Source: Phoronis ovalis
Lineage: Eukaryota; Phoronida; Phoronidae
Assembly (NCBI GenBank): GCA_028565635.1
Contig: JAOXYB010029767.1
Span: 1 to 14,950, forward strand
Length of the DNA: 14,950 nt
Direction: 5' to 3'
The position numbers were made by a program, and so were the translations under genes. The number at the start of each line of letters is the position of its first letter. Position 1 is the stretch's first letter. The notes beneath the pieces were generated by a model. That model saw only the letters and a list, made by a program, of their open reading frames with translations, ran no database searches and was not told where the DNA came from. Shown piece by piece: positions 1 to 8,768 of this stretch.

Positions 1-1833
1 AATATAACGATCAATTAAAGTTCATACAAATAGGATTATCATGTTTTATTATCCTGTTTTCGATTATGTATTATGGTATATATCTCAGGTAATCAACTGA
101 CAACCAACCAGCGAAATGAATAACAATAACACATTTATATTGCTCTTAACTAATCACCAATACAATAGATTAGAAATATGTAGATATAAAGAATTATGTA
201 CAACATTTAATGATAACAACAAACAACTAAACTGATACCAAAAAAATAGCAATTATAACAAAGTAATTATTGAAAGAAAAATAGAATTATGAGACTATCA
301 AATATCTATCTATATTCACGACAAGCAATAAAAACAGAATTTCTCGAATTTCATTAACAACTTCTACCATGTGTTTACAGTAGTGGTGGGATTACTAAAA
401 TTTCCGGTTGTTTTTTTAATGGTAGATCAAGAACAGTTTCTCTGGATTTTAGAAAGACTCGTTTCTGTCATGCTAACATAGCAAGTTGTTGTTGGTTGCA
501 TGATGTTCCAACAATACCATGCACTAGGTATTTAAACTGATAATCCAACTCTATATACCAGGTGATGTAAATACGGCAATATCTAACTAACCAATAGCTT
601 TCTGCGATGGCTTCCTTTAATCTGTCCCAGCTCCCGCCATTACATCATCAACAGGGATAAGATTATTACGATTTGGAAATATATTTTGTCTTGGATGCTA
701 TTTGAAATATTCTCAACAAAGGTGATGTTTGGCATGAAGCATGACTGCGTGTTGACGATTCACAATATTTGTAGTGATAGTTCTAAAAGTTTTTCTCATT
801 AATATGCGCATGCTAATTACAGAACTATGTGGTTAGCACACAGGCATCCGGCTTAACGCTCAATTAATATTCATGAGCAGTATGATTTTAGTAAGGGTAA
901 TGAACGAGGATGTAACTTGTCACTTACCGGGGGTCAGTTCCTATACAATGTAGGTACTACAGGAAATGTCTGACTATTTCATAAGCAAAACTTAACTTTT
1001 AAGAATAAAATCTTACTGTGTTATAAACACTTTAACTAATGATTAATGCTAAGTAGGACCCTCGTCACTGTTTAAACAAAAATTCGTGAAAAATCCGCAT
1101 TACATTTTTTTCACTCAAAAGAGATGTTTTCTAAAATGTTAACATTATATTCAAGCTATGTCATAATGGCATTTTCAAACAATTGTGTAAAATGTATAAA
1201 ATATAATTAGCGTTTAATTAACCCTATGAAAATCATTAGATACATCCTACAGGAAATCTCAGTAGATAAAAATGCGGGCTAACTATATTTCTAGCAACTA
1301 ATCAATACTCCCTTAATTGGGTTTTGACCATTTTTAAATTGCACCAGGGATTTTGATTATATAATCAATTTAGTGTTTTTAGCAAATAAAGAAATTACCT
1401 TTGTTTAAACATTAATTAATAATTCAAAGATTATTCACAGTATTTACAATTTGGTCAAGCCAAATGATGGAAGTATCATTTACTTCATGAAAACGTAGTT
1501 AGCTCCTATTTAGATCTGCAGGATTTTGCTGTAGGATATACCCTATGATTGTTATGAGATCTCATACAAAAAATAATTAAATTTTGTGCGATGCATACAC
1601 AAGTCTAAAAATACCACCATAACATAGCATAAATGTTAACGTTTTAGGAAAACATATTTTATATGAAAACAATGTAATGCGGGTCCTTAAGGGAGTGCCC
1701 TCATGATACCCTCTGGATGAACGAGTGTGAATACTATATAACTAGCAAATCTGCGGTATTAAATTATACATTACAAGTTTTAGTAACGAATTAATGAGTG
1801 AGCATACCACATACCAAAGCTTACTATCATGTG
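1..1833. other. AT-rich non-coding stretch, no gene seen
   Basis: I see no open reading frame or exon with a recognisable domain on either strand. The composition is AT-rich throughout. A slightly GC-richer patch lies at about 605-660 and contains a short open run (ATG at 607, about 16 codons), which is too short to call. A perfect 14-bp palindrome, TATGAGATCTCATA, sits at 1553-1566. If the discoidin-like gene downstream has a signal-peptide exon, it should be here or further left, but I could not identify one. Confidence 0.6.
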
Positions 1834-1919
1834 CACCGCAATGCGACCCTGTGGAATAATGGTATTTCGTTTGTGTCGTCTTATTCTGTACATTAGTTAT
1901 GCAGCAAAGACATTAGCAA
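1834..1919 (-). repeat. Dispersed repeat family R1, copy 1 (inverted)
   Basis: Read on the minus strand this segment matches 2021-2110. Shared blocks include CTGC-TAA, CAAACGAAATACC and CACAGGGT-GCATT, in the same order and with few gaps. It therefore forms the left arm of an imperfect palindrome whose loop is about 100 bases. A third copy lies at 3249-3340. This arrangement fits a fold-back or MITE-like element, but I did not find clear target duplications. Confidence 0.6.
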
Positions 1920-2020
1920 CGGGATTATTCGTCGTTTTGGAAACCGAACTATGTGTGATGATATGATGCAAATTATAATTTTTTACAAAGACTTACCCGA
2001 CGGTTCGAGCTAAAACGGCA

Positions 2021-2110
2021 ATGCCTCTGCTGCGTAATCAGTGTCCTCGTTACAAAATACGACATAACAAACGAAATACCCCTATAGCACAGGGTAGCAT
2101 TTCATTGTAA
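2021..2110 (+). repeat. Dispersed repeat family R1, copy 2
   Basis: This is the right arm of the palindrome with 1834-1919, and it is in the same orientation as the copy at 3249-3340. Key shared words are CGTTA-AAAAT-CGAC, ACGAAATACC and ACAGG(G)TAGCATTTC. It ends only about 12 bases before the possible ATG of the discoidin-like gene and about 30 bases before its alternative splice acceptor, so it forms the immediate 5' flank of the first recognisable exon. Confidence 0.65.
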
Positions 2111-2121
2111 ACGATTGTAAT

Positions 2122-2254
2122 ATGGATATTCGTCTTACAGCAAACGTTGCTCGGGGTGCATCCTGCAGTGCTTCTTTAGAATACAGTGCCACTTACTCGT
2201 GTGGCAAAGCAATTGATGGTAACTTAGCAAGCAACTGGGCAACTAAAAATCAAG
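2122..2254 (+). CDS. Discoidin-like gene, exon 1 (first recognisable)
   Basis: It encodes the N-terminal third of the domain: N-V-A-R-G-A, two cysteines about 12 residues apart, A-I-D-G-N and S-N-W-A-T. It ends CAAG|GTTAGG, an acceptable donor, in phase 1. Two beginnings are possible: ATG at 2122, giving 44 codons, or an acceptor at 2139-2140 giving an exon from 2141 that is phase 1 at both ends. I favour the second, because the domain proper begins right after the AG and secreted proteins need a leader. Confidence 0.75.
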
Positions 2255-3876
2255 GTTAGGAAAATAAGAAATAATAAAATTATATAAAATATAAATTAAT
2301 AGAGAATTGATATAGTCTCTTTTTGTGCCTTTAATTTACAAACAAAGTAGCATGCATACATTGGTTGGTTAAGTGAACCGTTTACTGCAATTTCACGTGA
2401 AGGACATAGTCGCTGCTATTCATTGATAATCGCCTTTAATAAACAACTGCTGCCTTGAAAACAAGATTCTGCTATTTCATACAACTGGCCAGGTGCAAGA
2501 TACAAATATAATGTGAAACTTGTGAAATTTGTATCATGATATTGGTAAAGCTATATTGTTACTGTCAATAAATAGTTGGAATCTTTCTAGGAATTTAATG
2601 ATTTCTGGGCATTTCACTAATTTACTGGACTAATACCTACCGATCAGTAATCTGGTTTCGCATACATGTATACAAGTTAAAGTTCTATTAATTTATTAAT
2701 TAGTGTCCTCCGCTAAAAAAAAATGATGTATTGTATGCATTCTATCAGAGCTATCAAAGTTCCTTTTCTCCTACGTCACATTTATTCACATTCATTGACT
2801 TTTTATTGAGTTAAAAGAACCTCATTCAATCCATATACTTAGCGAGGTTGGGTACACATGTTAGTATACATATCAACCTAACCTCACCCATAACCTTAAC
2901 ACTGCCCTTGATATAATAGTACAACACGTTTTAACCCTCTAGGAAGGGATAGAAGAACACATTCACACATTTATTGCAACGCTTGGGTTATGCGCTATCA
3001 TTTGCGTGAAGTTGTTTCGTTTGTTTCGAACCAGATTGAGAAAATCGGGAGTCTTTGTGAACATTCAATTTACGTCCAAATCTCACTAACCTCCCTACAT
3101 TTGACCAGGGGGTGGAATCATTTCTATACTAAACACTATACGTTTGTGGTCATTGTGACAACTTTTGAGATGATCCCTAATTATCATAACACAAAACGTT
3201 CGCGTTTTAAAATTTTAATGTTTGAGGTTCAAGCAAATGTGATAATACCTTTGCATTAAAACTGGTGTTATCGTTATAAAATGCGACGTCACGGACGAAA
3301 TACCACCATACCACAGGTAGCATTTCCTAATAACGGATAGTAATAGGTATCACATGACATTACACGTGTTATCTTGATTTGTGATTTATACACACATGGT
3401 TTAAATGCATAATGTACACGAATGCAAACTAACAACTAATTGTTTAACATTTTAGGTGTGGGCGCATGGATTCAAGTAAATTTTGACAACTATTACTGGA
3501 TAAACCAGATGCGTGTTAAGCAGCGAGGTTCAAACTTCGAAACCATGGAGTTACTATGTACTAACGGATCAACCACAGAGGTGAATAAGAGAATGACACC
3601 GTGTGTTTCGTGAAGACACATCATATACATTATATTCTGATATATTAACTATTCTTAACACCGTAATTAGGTTCATGTTTATATGGTAATACGTATACTG
3701 AGACTTTTATTTTATATTTTCAATAGGTGACGTTTGCTAACCATATAAACTGGCAAGAGTTACATTTCACCCAGGCATATTACACCAACAGCGTTAAATT
3801 GACAGCTCTTTCTGCGTATGTTAATGCTAATAATGGCTTTTTCGAACTCGAATTTTATCCTAGTAGCACGAGTTAA
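2122..3876 (+). CDS. Discoidin-like (F5/8 type C) domain protein, three exons
   Basis: Three exons (2122 or 2141 to 2254, 3456-3580, 3727-3876) join in phase (phase 1, then phase 0) into about 135 residues ending at TAA. The product reads as one discoidin / galactose-binding-like domain. It starts with an N-V-A-R-G-A segment, then has a C...C pair, A-I-D-G-N, S-N-W-A-T, G-A-W-I-Q-V-N-F, an I-N-Q-M-R-V-K-Q-R strand, L-C-T-N-G-S-T, and a closing G-F-F-E-L-E-F-Y-P. This order and length match stand-alone invertebrate discoidin modules, which are extracellular and bind sugars, lipids or proteins. No signal peptide is visible: the ATG at 2122 is followed by a short non-hydrophobic run. TCTTACAG at 2133-2140 could instead be a splice acceptor, so an upstream exon with a signal peptide is likely missing from view. 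The domain call is firm; the true start and the ligand are unknown. Confidence 0.8.
2255..3455 (+). other. Intron 1 of the discoidin-like gene, contains repeat R1 copy 3
   Basis: This is a 1.2-kb intron with GTTAGG at its 5' end and a TTTTAG acceptor at 3455. It contains repeat R1 at 3249-3340 and a short imperfect hairpin at about 2843-2886 (GAGGTTGGG against CCTAACCTC). The open frame at 2990-3259 shows no domain, has weak composition and overlaps the repeat, so I treat it as chance. Confidence 0.65.
3249..3340 (+). repeat. Dispersed repeat family R1, copy 3 (in intron 1)
   Basis: This is a direct copy of 2021-2110: TTGCATTA, CGTTATAAAATGCGAC, GGACGAAATACC and CACAGGTAGCATTTC occur in the same order. 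It is clearly diverged by substitutions and small indels. It lies about 115 bases upstream of discoidin exon 2. Confidence 0.65.
3456..3580 (+). CDS. Discoidin-like gene, exon 2
   Basis: This 125-nt exon starts after AACATTTTAG and ends ACAGAG|GTGAAT. Two bases complete a Gly codon from exon 1, followed by 41 codons. The translation contains G-A-W-I-Q-V-N-F, W-I-N-Q-M-R-V-K-Q-R, E-T-M-E-L-L-C and N-G-S-T. These are the central strands of the discoidin fold, including the conserved W-I-x-[LV] strand. Phase and domain continuity on both sides support the boundaries strongly. Confidence 0.8.
3727..3876 (+). CDS. Discoidin-like gene, terminal exon 3
   Basis: It starts after TTTCAATAG in phase 0 and encodes 49 residues to TAA at 3874-3876. 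It supplies the last strands of the domain, including V-K-L-T-A and the closing G-F-F-E-L-E-F-Y-P, the usual end of a discoidin domain. Only four residues follow, so nothing else is fused downstream. The minus-strand frame 3760-4038 is a shadow of this exon. Confidence 0.8.
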   Translation: MTFANHINWQELHFTQAYYTNSVKLTALSAYVNANNGFFELEFYPSSTS

Positions 3877-3914
3877 AGCATTGTACAAGAAATGATAGAA
3901 GCTTGGTGTTGAAA

Positions 3915-3920
3915 AATAAA
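3915..3920 (+). terminator. Polyadenylation signal AATAAA
   Basis: A canonical AATAAA hexamer begins 39 bases after the stop codon of the discoidin-like gene, on the same strand. It implies a very short 3' UTR. The cleavage site itself cannot be seen. Confidence 0.5.
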
Positions 3921-3924
3921 GGCC

Positions 3925-4946
3925 AGCGAGAGTTCTTAGTCTACAGTGAGAGTTATTAGTCTTGTGCCAGAAACAATAGAGAAAACTGATTATGTATACG
4001 TATAAACTTATTTCCTTGAAAACAATGCAATCTACCATAGAATTTCAGTCTGGTTTGAGGAGTTATTACTCAATCTTGATACGTGTCTAATACCCCTAAT
4101 GGGTTACGTACCCTATAAGTCAACACTCAGCATGTTATATACTGAATGTCACATGTACAATCTTGCACACTGTTCTGTACCTATTATTGTAGTACTTTAA
4201 AATTATTTGTATATGTTTGTTTCCCATTTTGAGCCTATTTACTGTAGTATTTTCTCACACTGGTCAACCTTAATTGGATTCCTTGTCCGGGTCCCTTGTA
4301 TACCTCACTTTAATTTCTAAGACCAGTTTCAGCAGTAGCAACATTTAAAAACAGTTGTGGTTATTGTACTGTATTTTCTTACTAATAATATGTAATTTAC
4401 TGCCAGTATAGGAATAATGATATCTTTGTATATATTAATTATTGTTATCTACATTCCTCAGAGGCTATCACTACTTATGAGGTAAGTATGGTATATTAGT
4501 TTAGCTTTTAATTATTGAAAAACAATGTAAAATCAAAAAAAAAGAAATTTAAAATTTACATATAAATGGCTGCCTCAGCAATTGTACTAGTAGTTGCTTC
4601 AGTGTATGTAGTATATATAACGATGCGATAGAAGTCGTGCATTCGCTTGTATAATTAGTATAATGGCAAAATGAGTTGTTTGTGACTTGGATGTATTTTG
4701 ATGTGTAAAGTTTATCCAAGTGAAAATATAAGTCAGTGGTTAAAAGGAGGAGTAAAATAGTAAAGTAACTAAAGTATAAAATTGTAAACTAACGTCACTT
4801 ATATATTTATATATGTATAAACTTTGGAATACTATTATCTGTACATTTATATTCAAGTTCATGGTATGGCCTAAATGTCGTGGTTGTATTTGGTGTACAA
4901 TTTGTGAACCCGGTTAATTAGAAGTGCAAATAGAAATTATGTGTGA
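3925..4946. other. Intergenic stretch with one possible micro-exon
   Basis: I see no gene. A small tandem duplication lies at about 3927-3963 (GAGAGTTCTTAGTCT then GAGAGTTATTAGTCT). At 4462-4481 (+) a 20-base segment sits between a good acceptor (CTACATTCCTCAG) and a perfect donor (GAG|GTAAGTATG), which could be a micro-exon or a chance pair. The rest is AT-rich and without structure that I recognise. Confidence 0.5.
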
Positions 4947-5147
4947 CGTACAAACGTAAAATATAAGTTGGTCAATGCTATCTATCAAGAATGTGTTGAT
5001 CATTTCTTTAACAACCGTCGTTATAGCAAAGGTAGAACTTTCCCTGTTCAAACATACAGTTGTCGACAATGCCGTTGTGTTGATGGAAATGTTAATTATG
5101 AAGTTAACTGTCCAGCGGTGACATGTAAAAATCCTGTCAATATGTAG
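4947..5147 (+). pseudogene. Von Willebrand factor type C (VWC)-like segment, exon or relic
   Basis: A 66-codon open segment follows an in-frame TGA at 4944 and ends at TAG 5145-5147. It carries the spacing of a VWC domain: E-C-V-D, then S-C-R-Q-C-R-C-V-D-G-N-V, then N-C-P-A-V-T-C-K-N-P. VWC domains are cysteine-rich extracellular modules that often bind growth factors of the BMP/TGF-beta group. In the family a cysteine normally stands just after D-G-x-V-x; here that codon is TAT (Tyr), one base from TGT. There is no ATG, no signal peptide and only a weak acceptor (AATATAAG at 4961-4968), and the stop follows the domain directly. It is either a terminal exon of a gene whose other exons lie further upstream, or a decaying duplicate. 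The domain call is good; the functional status is open. Confidence 0.6.
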
Positions 5148-5992
5148 TCTCTTTATCAGCCGGTTCGGTTAACTTGTGGTACTGTAATTATACAATTGTA
5201 TCTAAAAACGCTCGTGTTGCTATATATCGTGTGAGAGTAATCAGTGTGCCTCTTTTAAATTTCAAATTCTATTTTATAATATAATTGATGTTAATGACCG
5301 ACACAGAATAAGAATTTAATAAATTGTAGTAATAGCAGTCTCACATTTTGTAGCTTCGTCATGTTTTCATTTTGTGAAAATTCGAAGTACGTAATCAATG
5401 TAATGTATATTGCCAACTTCAATATGTTTGTATGGTTTGTTTGCTATTATGTTAGCTTAGTCGTAAATATACATGCTATAAATATAATAGATTGCATTTT
5501 GTCAACTTGATATTGAAACAGGAAAATTTGATAATAATGCAAGTAATTATTTCACAGTTTGTAACTTGAAAGCGATTGTTCTTTTTGTTCAGTCTTTATA
5601 ATCGTAATTATTAGTATGTTCCTTGCAGAAAACATGTTTATATTTTTAATACATGTTGGCACATTTAATGGAAGTAAGAAAATAAACAGCACTCTACTAA
5701 TGGAAATGGCAGCTTGTATTTATTGAATGCAGCTTAGCTAGCTGGTGACGTTTACATAGCACAAAAAAAAGGTTTATAAAAACAAAATATTAAATTTCCG
5801 TTTCTTTATTTGTTTTGACGTATTCGTATAAATTCTTCGTTGAAAGAAAAACATATTTGATTAACAAAATGGAAATTAAATAAATTGTATACTTTTAAAT
5901 TTGGGTGTCATGACATGCATCGATTCCCTTTGACTTAATACAAAATTTTAAACGAGCTTAATAGTTATTAAAAAAAACAAGTTTACCCTTGA
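5148..5992. other. AT-rich non-coding stretch
   Basis: TCTCTTTATCAG just after the VWC-like stop resembles a splice acceptor, and an open run follows it, but I recognise no domain in that run. The remainder is AT-rich with several AATAAA hexamers. No gene is supported. Confidence 0.45.
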
Positions 5993-6157
5993 TGAAATTT
6001 ACGAAAAATTTCAAATGTTTTTTTTGAATATACTTATGGATTTTTAAGAACAAAATGCAGAAACTAGAGACATTAGTTATAAAGGAATCTTAATGTACAC
6101 CTAGAATGCTAAAAAAAAGCCAAACAAATATGTTACCAGGCAACAAGGCTTCCAGCC
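5993..6157 (+). repeat. Duplicated segment R3, copy A
   Basis: About 165 bases recur in the same orientation at 6365-6529. Shared blocks are ATTTCAAATG, TTTGAATATA, ATTTTTA-, AACAAAATGCAGAA, TTAGTTAT-AAGGAAT, AAAAAGCCAAA and CAGCC. The copies differ by many substitutions and small indels, so the duplication is old. The open frame at 6106-6288 runs out of this repeat and has no recognisable domain. Confidence 0.65.
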
Positions 6158-6364
6158 ATATTGGTCGAAATATGAGGCCGCAACGTTCGGACATAGTGTA
6201 TTTCGAATATGAATTTGAATCTGGAGCTGGGGTTCAAAAAAATGTGTGTTTTTGGATCAAAATGTTCCAAAAGTTATTGTTTTTATAAAAGTCGGTGATC
6301 TTCATAAATTGCACTAAAAATTATTTCTTTGCTGGGTCCCACTTTTATGGAAACCAGTCTTTTT

Positions 6365-6529
6365 GGGAAATTTTCGAAATATTTCAAATGATTGCTTTGA
6401 ATATATTCATAGATTTTTAGTAACAAAATGCAGAAGCAAAAGGCACTAGTTATGAAGGAATGTTAATATGCTCTTGGAATACTCACAAAAAGCCAAAAAA
6501 ATATATTTCCTAGCTAAATGTTGGCAGCC
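6365..6529 (+). repeat. Duplicated segment R3, copy B
   Basis: This is the direct copy of 5993-6157, offset by about 372 bases. The similarity may reach further left (TAAATTG and GGGT words near 5885 and 6305), which would make this a tandem duplication with a unit near 370 bp, but that outer part is too weak to claim. Confidence 0.65.
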
Positions 6530-6639
6530 TATTCAAGGAGACTGACGAATAGCACCCCCTGGTGTAATCAGGACAGTATTCGGGCCACAGATACTGGCTA
6601 ATATACAACTAGAGTCATTCGCACAGGTCCGTGACTCCC

Positions 6640-6913
6640 CTATAGGGATAGATACATTTTAGTAAAAGTACGTGCGGTAATTAAATCAAATATATGTTGG
6701 GACAAATCAAACGGGGTGGAGTCAGTCAGGGACATATAGTTCGACTGATGCGTTTCAGATTTTACTTCTTCAAGGACCACACAATATTTAAAGTACGGTG
6801 ACTTTTTACTGAGATATGAGAACAGAGTGGCCAACAAAGTTCGGTCTGTTTCGTAGGAAACAAGGTGTCCAAGAGACTCGTATGTTGCAGTATGTTTATG
6901 ATCTCTTAAAACC
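6640..6913 (-). CDS. Orphan terminal exon, family not recognised
   Basis: On the minus strand a 90-codon open segment begins after a T-rich tract and AG (plus-strand CT at 6914-6915) in phase 2 and ends at TAG 6640-6642. The sequence looks coding: varied codons, a mix of hydrophobic and charged residues, few low-complexity runs, and stretches such as S-Y-E-T-D-R-T-L-L-A-T-L-F and F-D-L-S-Q-H-I-F-D-L-I that could form helices. An in-frame Met lies three codons upstream of the first full exon codon, so a short intact gene is also possible, but there is no good start context. I see no catalytic motif, signal peptide or membrane segment. No other exon of the gene could be linked to it, and it could still be chance. 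Confidence 0.35.
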
Positions 6914-7006
6914 CTACACATTATCCAAAAAAAGAGCTAATCAACTACACAAAATGTGATTATCTCGTATTAATTCAATAGAGTCTTCAACTCAAATTGC
7001 CGCCCT

Positions 7007-7108
7007 GGGGGTGATTTTTAGAGAGGGGCAATTATGAATTTATTTTAGTCACTAAATGGGGCGATTATTAGAGGGGCGATTATTAAAACAGGGGGCGATT
7101 ATTAGAGA
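7007..7108. repeat. G-rich degenerate array, unit about GGGGCGATTATTAGAG
   Basis: Five diverged units occur: GGGGGTGATTTTTAGAG, GGGGCAATTAT, GGGGCGATTATTAGAG, GGGCGATTATTAAA and GGGGGCGATTATTAGAG, with spacers between the first three. The G runs are all on the plus strand. Short arrays of this kind often belong to the interior or ends of non-autonomous DNA elements. The minus-strand frame 7052-7234 reads through it and is not a gene. Confidence 0.7.
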
Positions 7109-7246
7109 AAATATGGCCTGGTGTAATGCAAAACAAATGTATATGTGCCATATTATTAGAAAACTGTGAAAAATTCCATCACAAAACCAGGCCCTTGATG
7201 CCCAAACCTCACCAGCTCGTATACAGTAGTTCATAAAAACTGTCAG

Positions 7247-7386
7247 TTATATGGCATTATATAGCCAATTGCAGCCATGGTAACAACCTGCATAGGTTCC
7301 AATATAGTTCCGGCATGCGTATTAATGAGAACTTTTCGCCCCTGGCCATGTGAAAGTAGACATAATTTCGCACAAAGTGAGAGAAA
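7247..7386 (+). repeat. Dispersed repeat R4, copy 1
   Basis: This segment recurs at 14792-14950. Both start TTATATGGCATTA-ATAG-CAATT, share CAACCATGG or CAGCCATGG, GCGTATTAAT and CCCTGG, and end TAATTTCGCACAAAGTGAG followed by AGAAA. The middle differs by insertions and substitutions. The second copy runs into the window edge, so the repeat's right end is unknown; the first copy may continue beyond 7386. Confidence 0.75.
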
Positions 7387-8765
7387 TTGGAAAATGCCAT
7401 CTAGTTTTCTGTGTAGTTATCACTAATTCCACCAGGTGTTATTTTATTAGAGTGCACACAAAAGTTAATTGGTTAAGACTGCGCCAAAAATCGGGAAAAG
7501 GCATGAGACATGATTATCTTTAGTTGTGACTGAACAGAAATGTCCGCGAACAGTTAGCCTATGTACTAGGAAACAATACGTTACTAGTGAGGTGCAGTTT
7601 TATCATCCTTGCAAAACTGGTCTCAACTGTGATGATCATACATGTGTGCGCTATGTTACAGATGTTTGAAAGTTTAACTTAAATGCGACTGGGCTACCAA
7701 TTGAATTCCCTACACATTCCATGCGCGACAAACTGAATGCAACATTATTCAGGACGTGCAAAATCCGGTGCAAACATTTTGTTGATTGTTACATCTTGAA
7801 TATTAGTGACATTAATGTCAATGATGTTAGTTGACAAATCATACTAATTATTGAGATATCCATTAATTAAAACTCCCTCCCATGGCAGTTCCGCAAGGAA
7901 ACCATGTGGAATCCAGCAGGAAAGTCAATTTCTTCAAGGAATCCTGCAGTAAAATGATGGAGGTCGCACTCCTACTGTGAACATGACCTACTCTTCGTTT
8001 TTCTTAAGTTATCGTTGAAATTCGATTGTTTAAACATTGTGAAACAAAGAGTAAATAAGAACAACGGACTAAGAACGGACACTATGTTACCCAGTGTATA
8101 GTTGAGTGACAGCTTCATTGCTCCCAATAATAATTAAGATTGTACATATTTAACATCAGAAGAGTACTTTAATTGATTTCCCGAAATTAGAACCTTTGTC
8201 AGTGAGCCATATGTTTTAATACTCTTAGAATGGTTTGAGAATAAAAATATAGAACACATGTTTTTACACGCAATTAACTTAATTATATTCTGTTTGAAAT
8301 GTGCTAAGCTGCAAAGTTGGAGTTCGCTTCAAAACCATTTACGTGGCACAACTTACATGTATCTAAAATGTTCGTCGTCCAATATCCTTGAAATGTGGGG
8401 TAATTTTCTTCGACAGATATGTCATTATATCTTATGATTAAATTGCCATAAATAATTTCTGAATTGTAAATGAAGGTTTAAGAAGTATTTACTTTTTATT
8501 TACAATAAAAGCTAAGATTAATATATATTAAAAATTGATTCTAAAGCGATCAATAATAAAATTGGAGTATAACCTAGATTCCATAAATTTAAATTGACGT
8601 TGTATCACCATTATGAAGGTTCATAACTGTGAAAGCGAGTCAGGTGGCTTAGTTTGTGATATTTGCGGTAGATGGCGCCGTATTCAGCTGTATTAATCAT
8701 AATCGTTTAAATAAGTTACCCTGTAATATAAAATAAGCATTCGTTTTTTATGACTGTAATATCAC
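7387..8765. other. Intergenic stretch, no firm gene
   Basis: At about 7878-7970 the sequence is GC-richer and open in more than one frame. On the minus strand a frame reads about 34 codons to a TAA near 7868, with an acceptor-like ACTGCAG inside it, and on the plus strand an ATG at 7882 gives about 32 codons. Neither shows a domain. The rest of the stretch is AT-rich and without recognisable features. Confidence 0.4.
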
Positions 8766-8768
8766 TTA
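8766..8768. repeat. Left target-site duplication TTA
   Basis: TTA directly precedes the left inverted repeat and is repeated at 9305-9307 after the right one. Three bases can match by chance, but the position exactly at both element edges supports it. Confidence 0.7.

Noticed and set aside
785-835. Possible inverted fragment of repeat R4 (AAAAGTTTTTCTCATTAATATGCGCATGC, read in short words)
   Set aside because: The match to the complement of about 7300-7336 covers only some 40 bases with gaps and does not extend; it may be chance in AT-rich DNA.
3015-3040. GGTTCGAAA-like T-loop on the minus strand, possible tRNA
   Set aside because: The flanking bases do not form a T stem, and no acceptor or anticodon arm can be built.
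2990-3259. 89-codon plus-strand frame in the discoidin intron
   Set aside because: It overlaps repeat R1, shows no domain, and lies inside an intron supported by both flanking exons.
3760-4038. 92-codon minus-strand frame
   Set aside because: It is antisense to discoidin exon 3, and the sense strand carries the clear domain.
7052-7234. 60-codon minus-strand frame
   Set aside because: It reads through the G-rich array; the recurring N-N-R-P text comes from the repeat unit.
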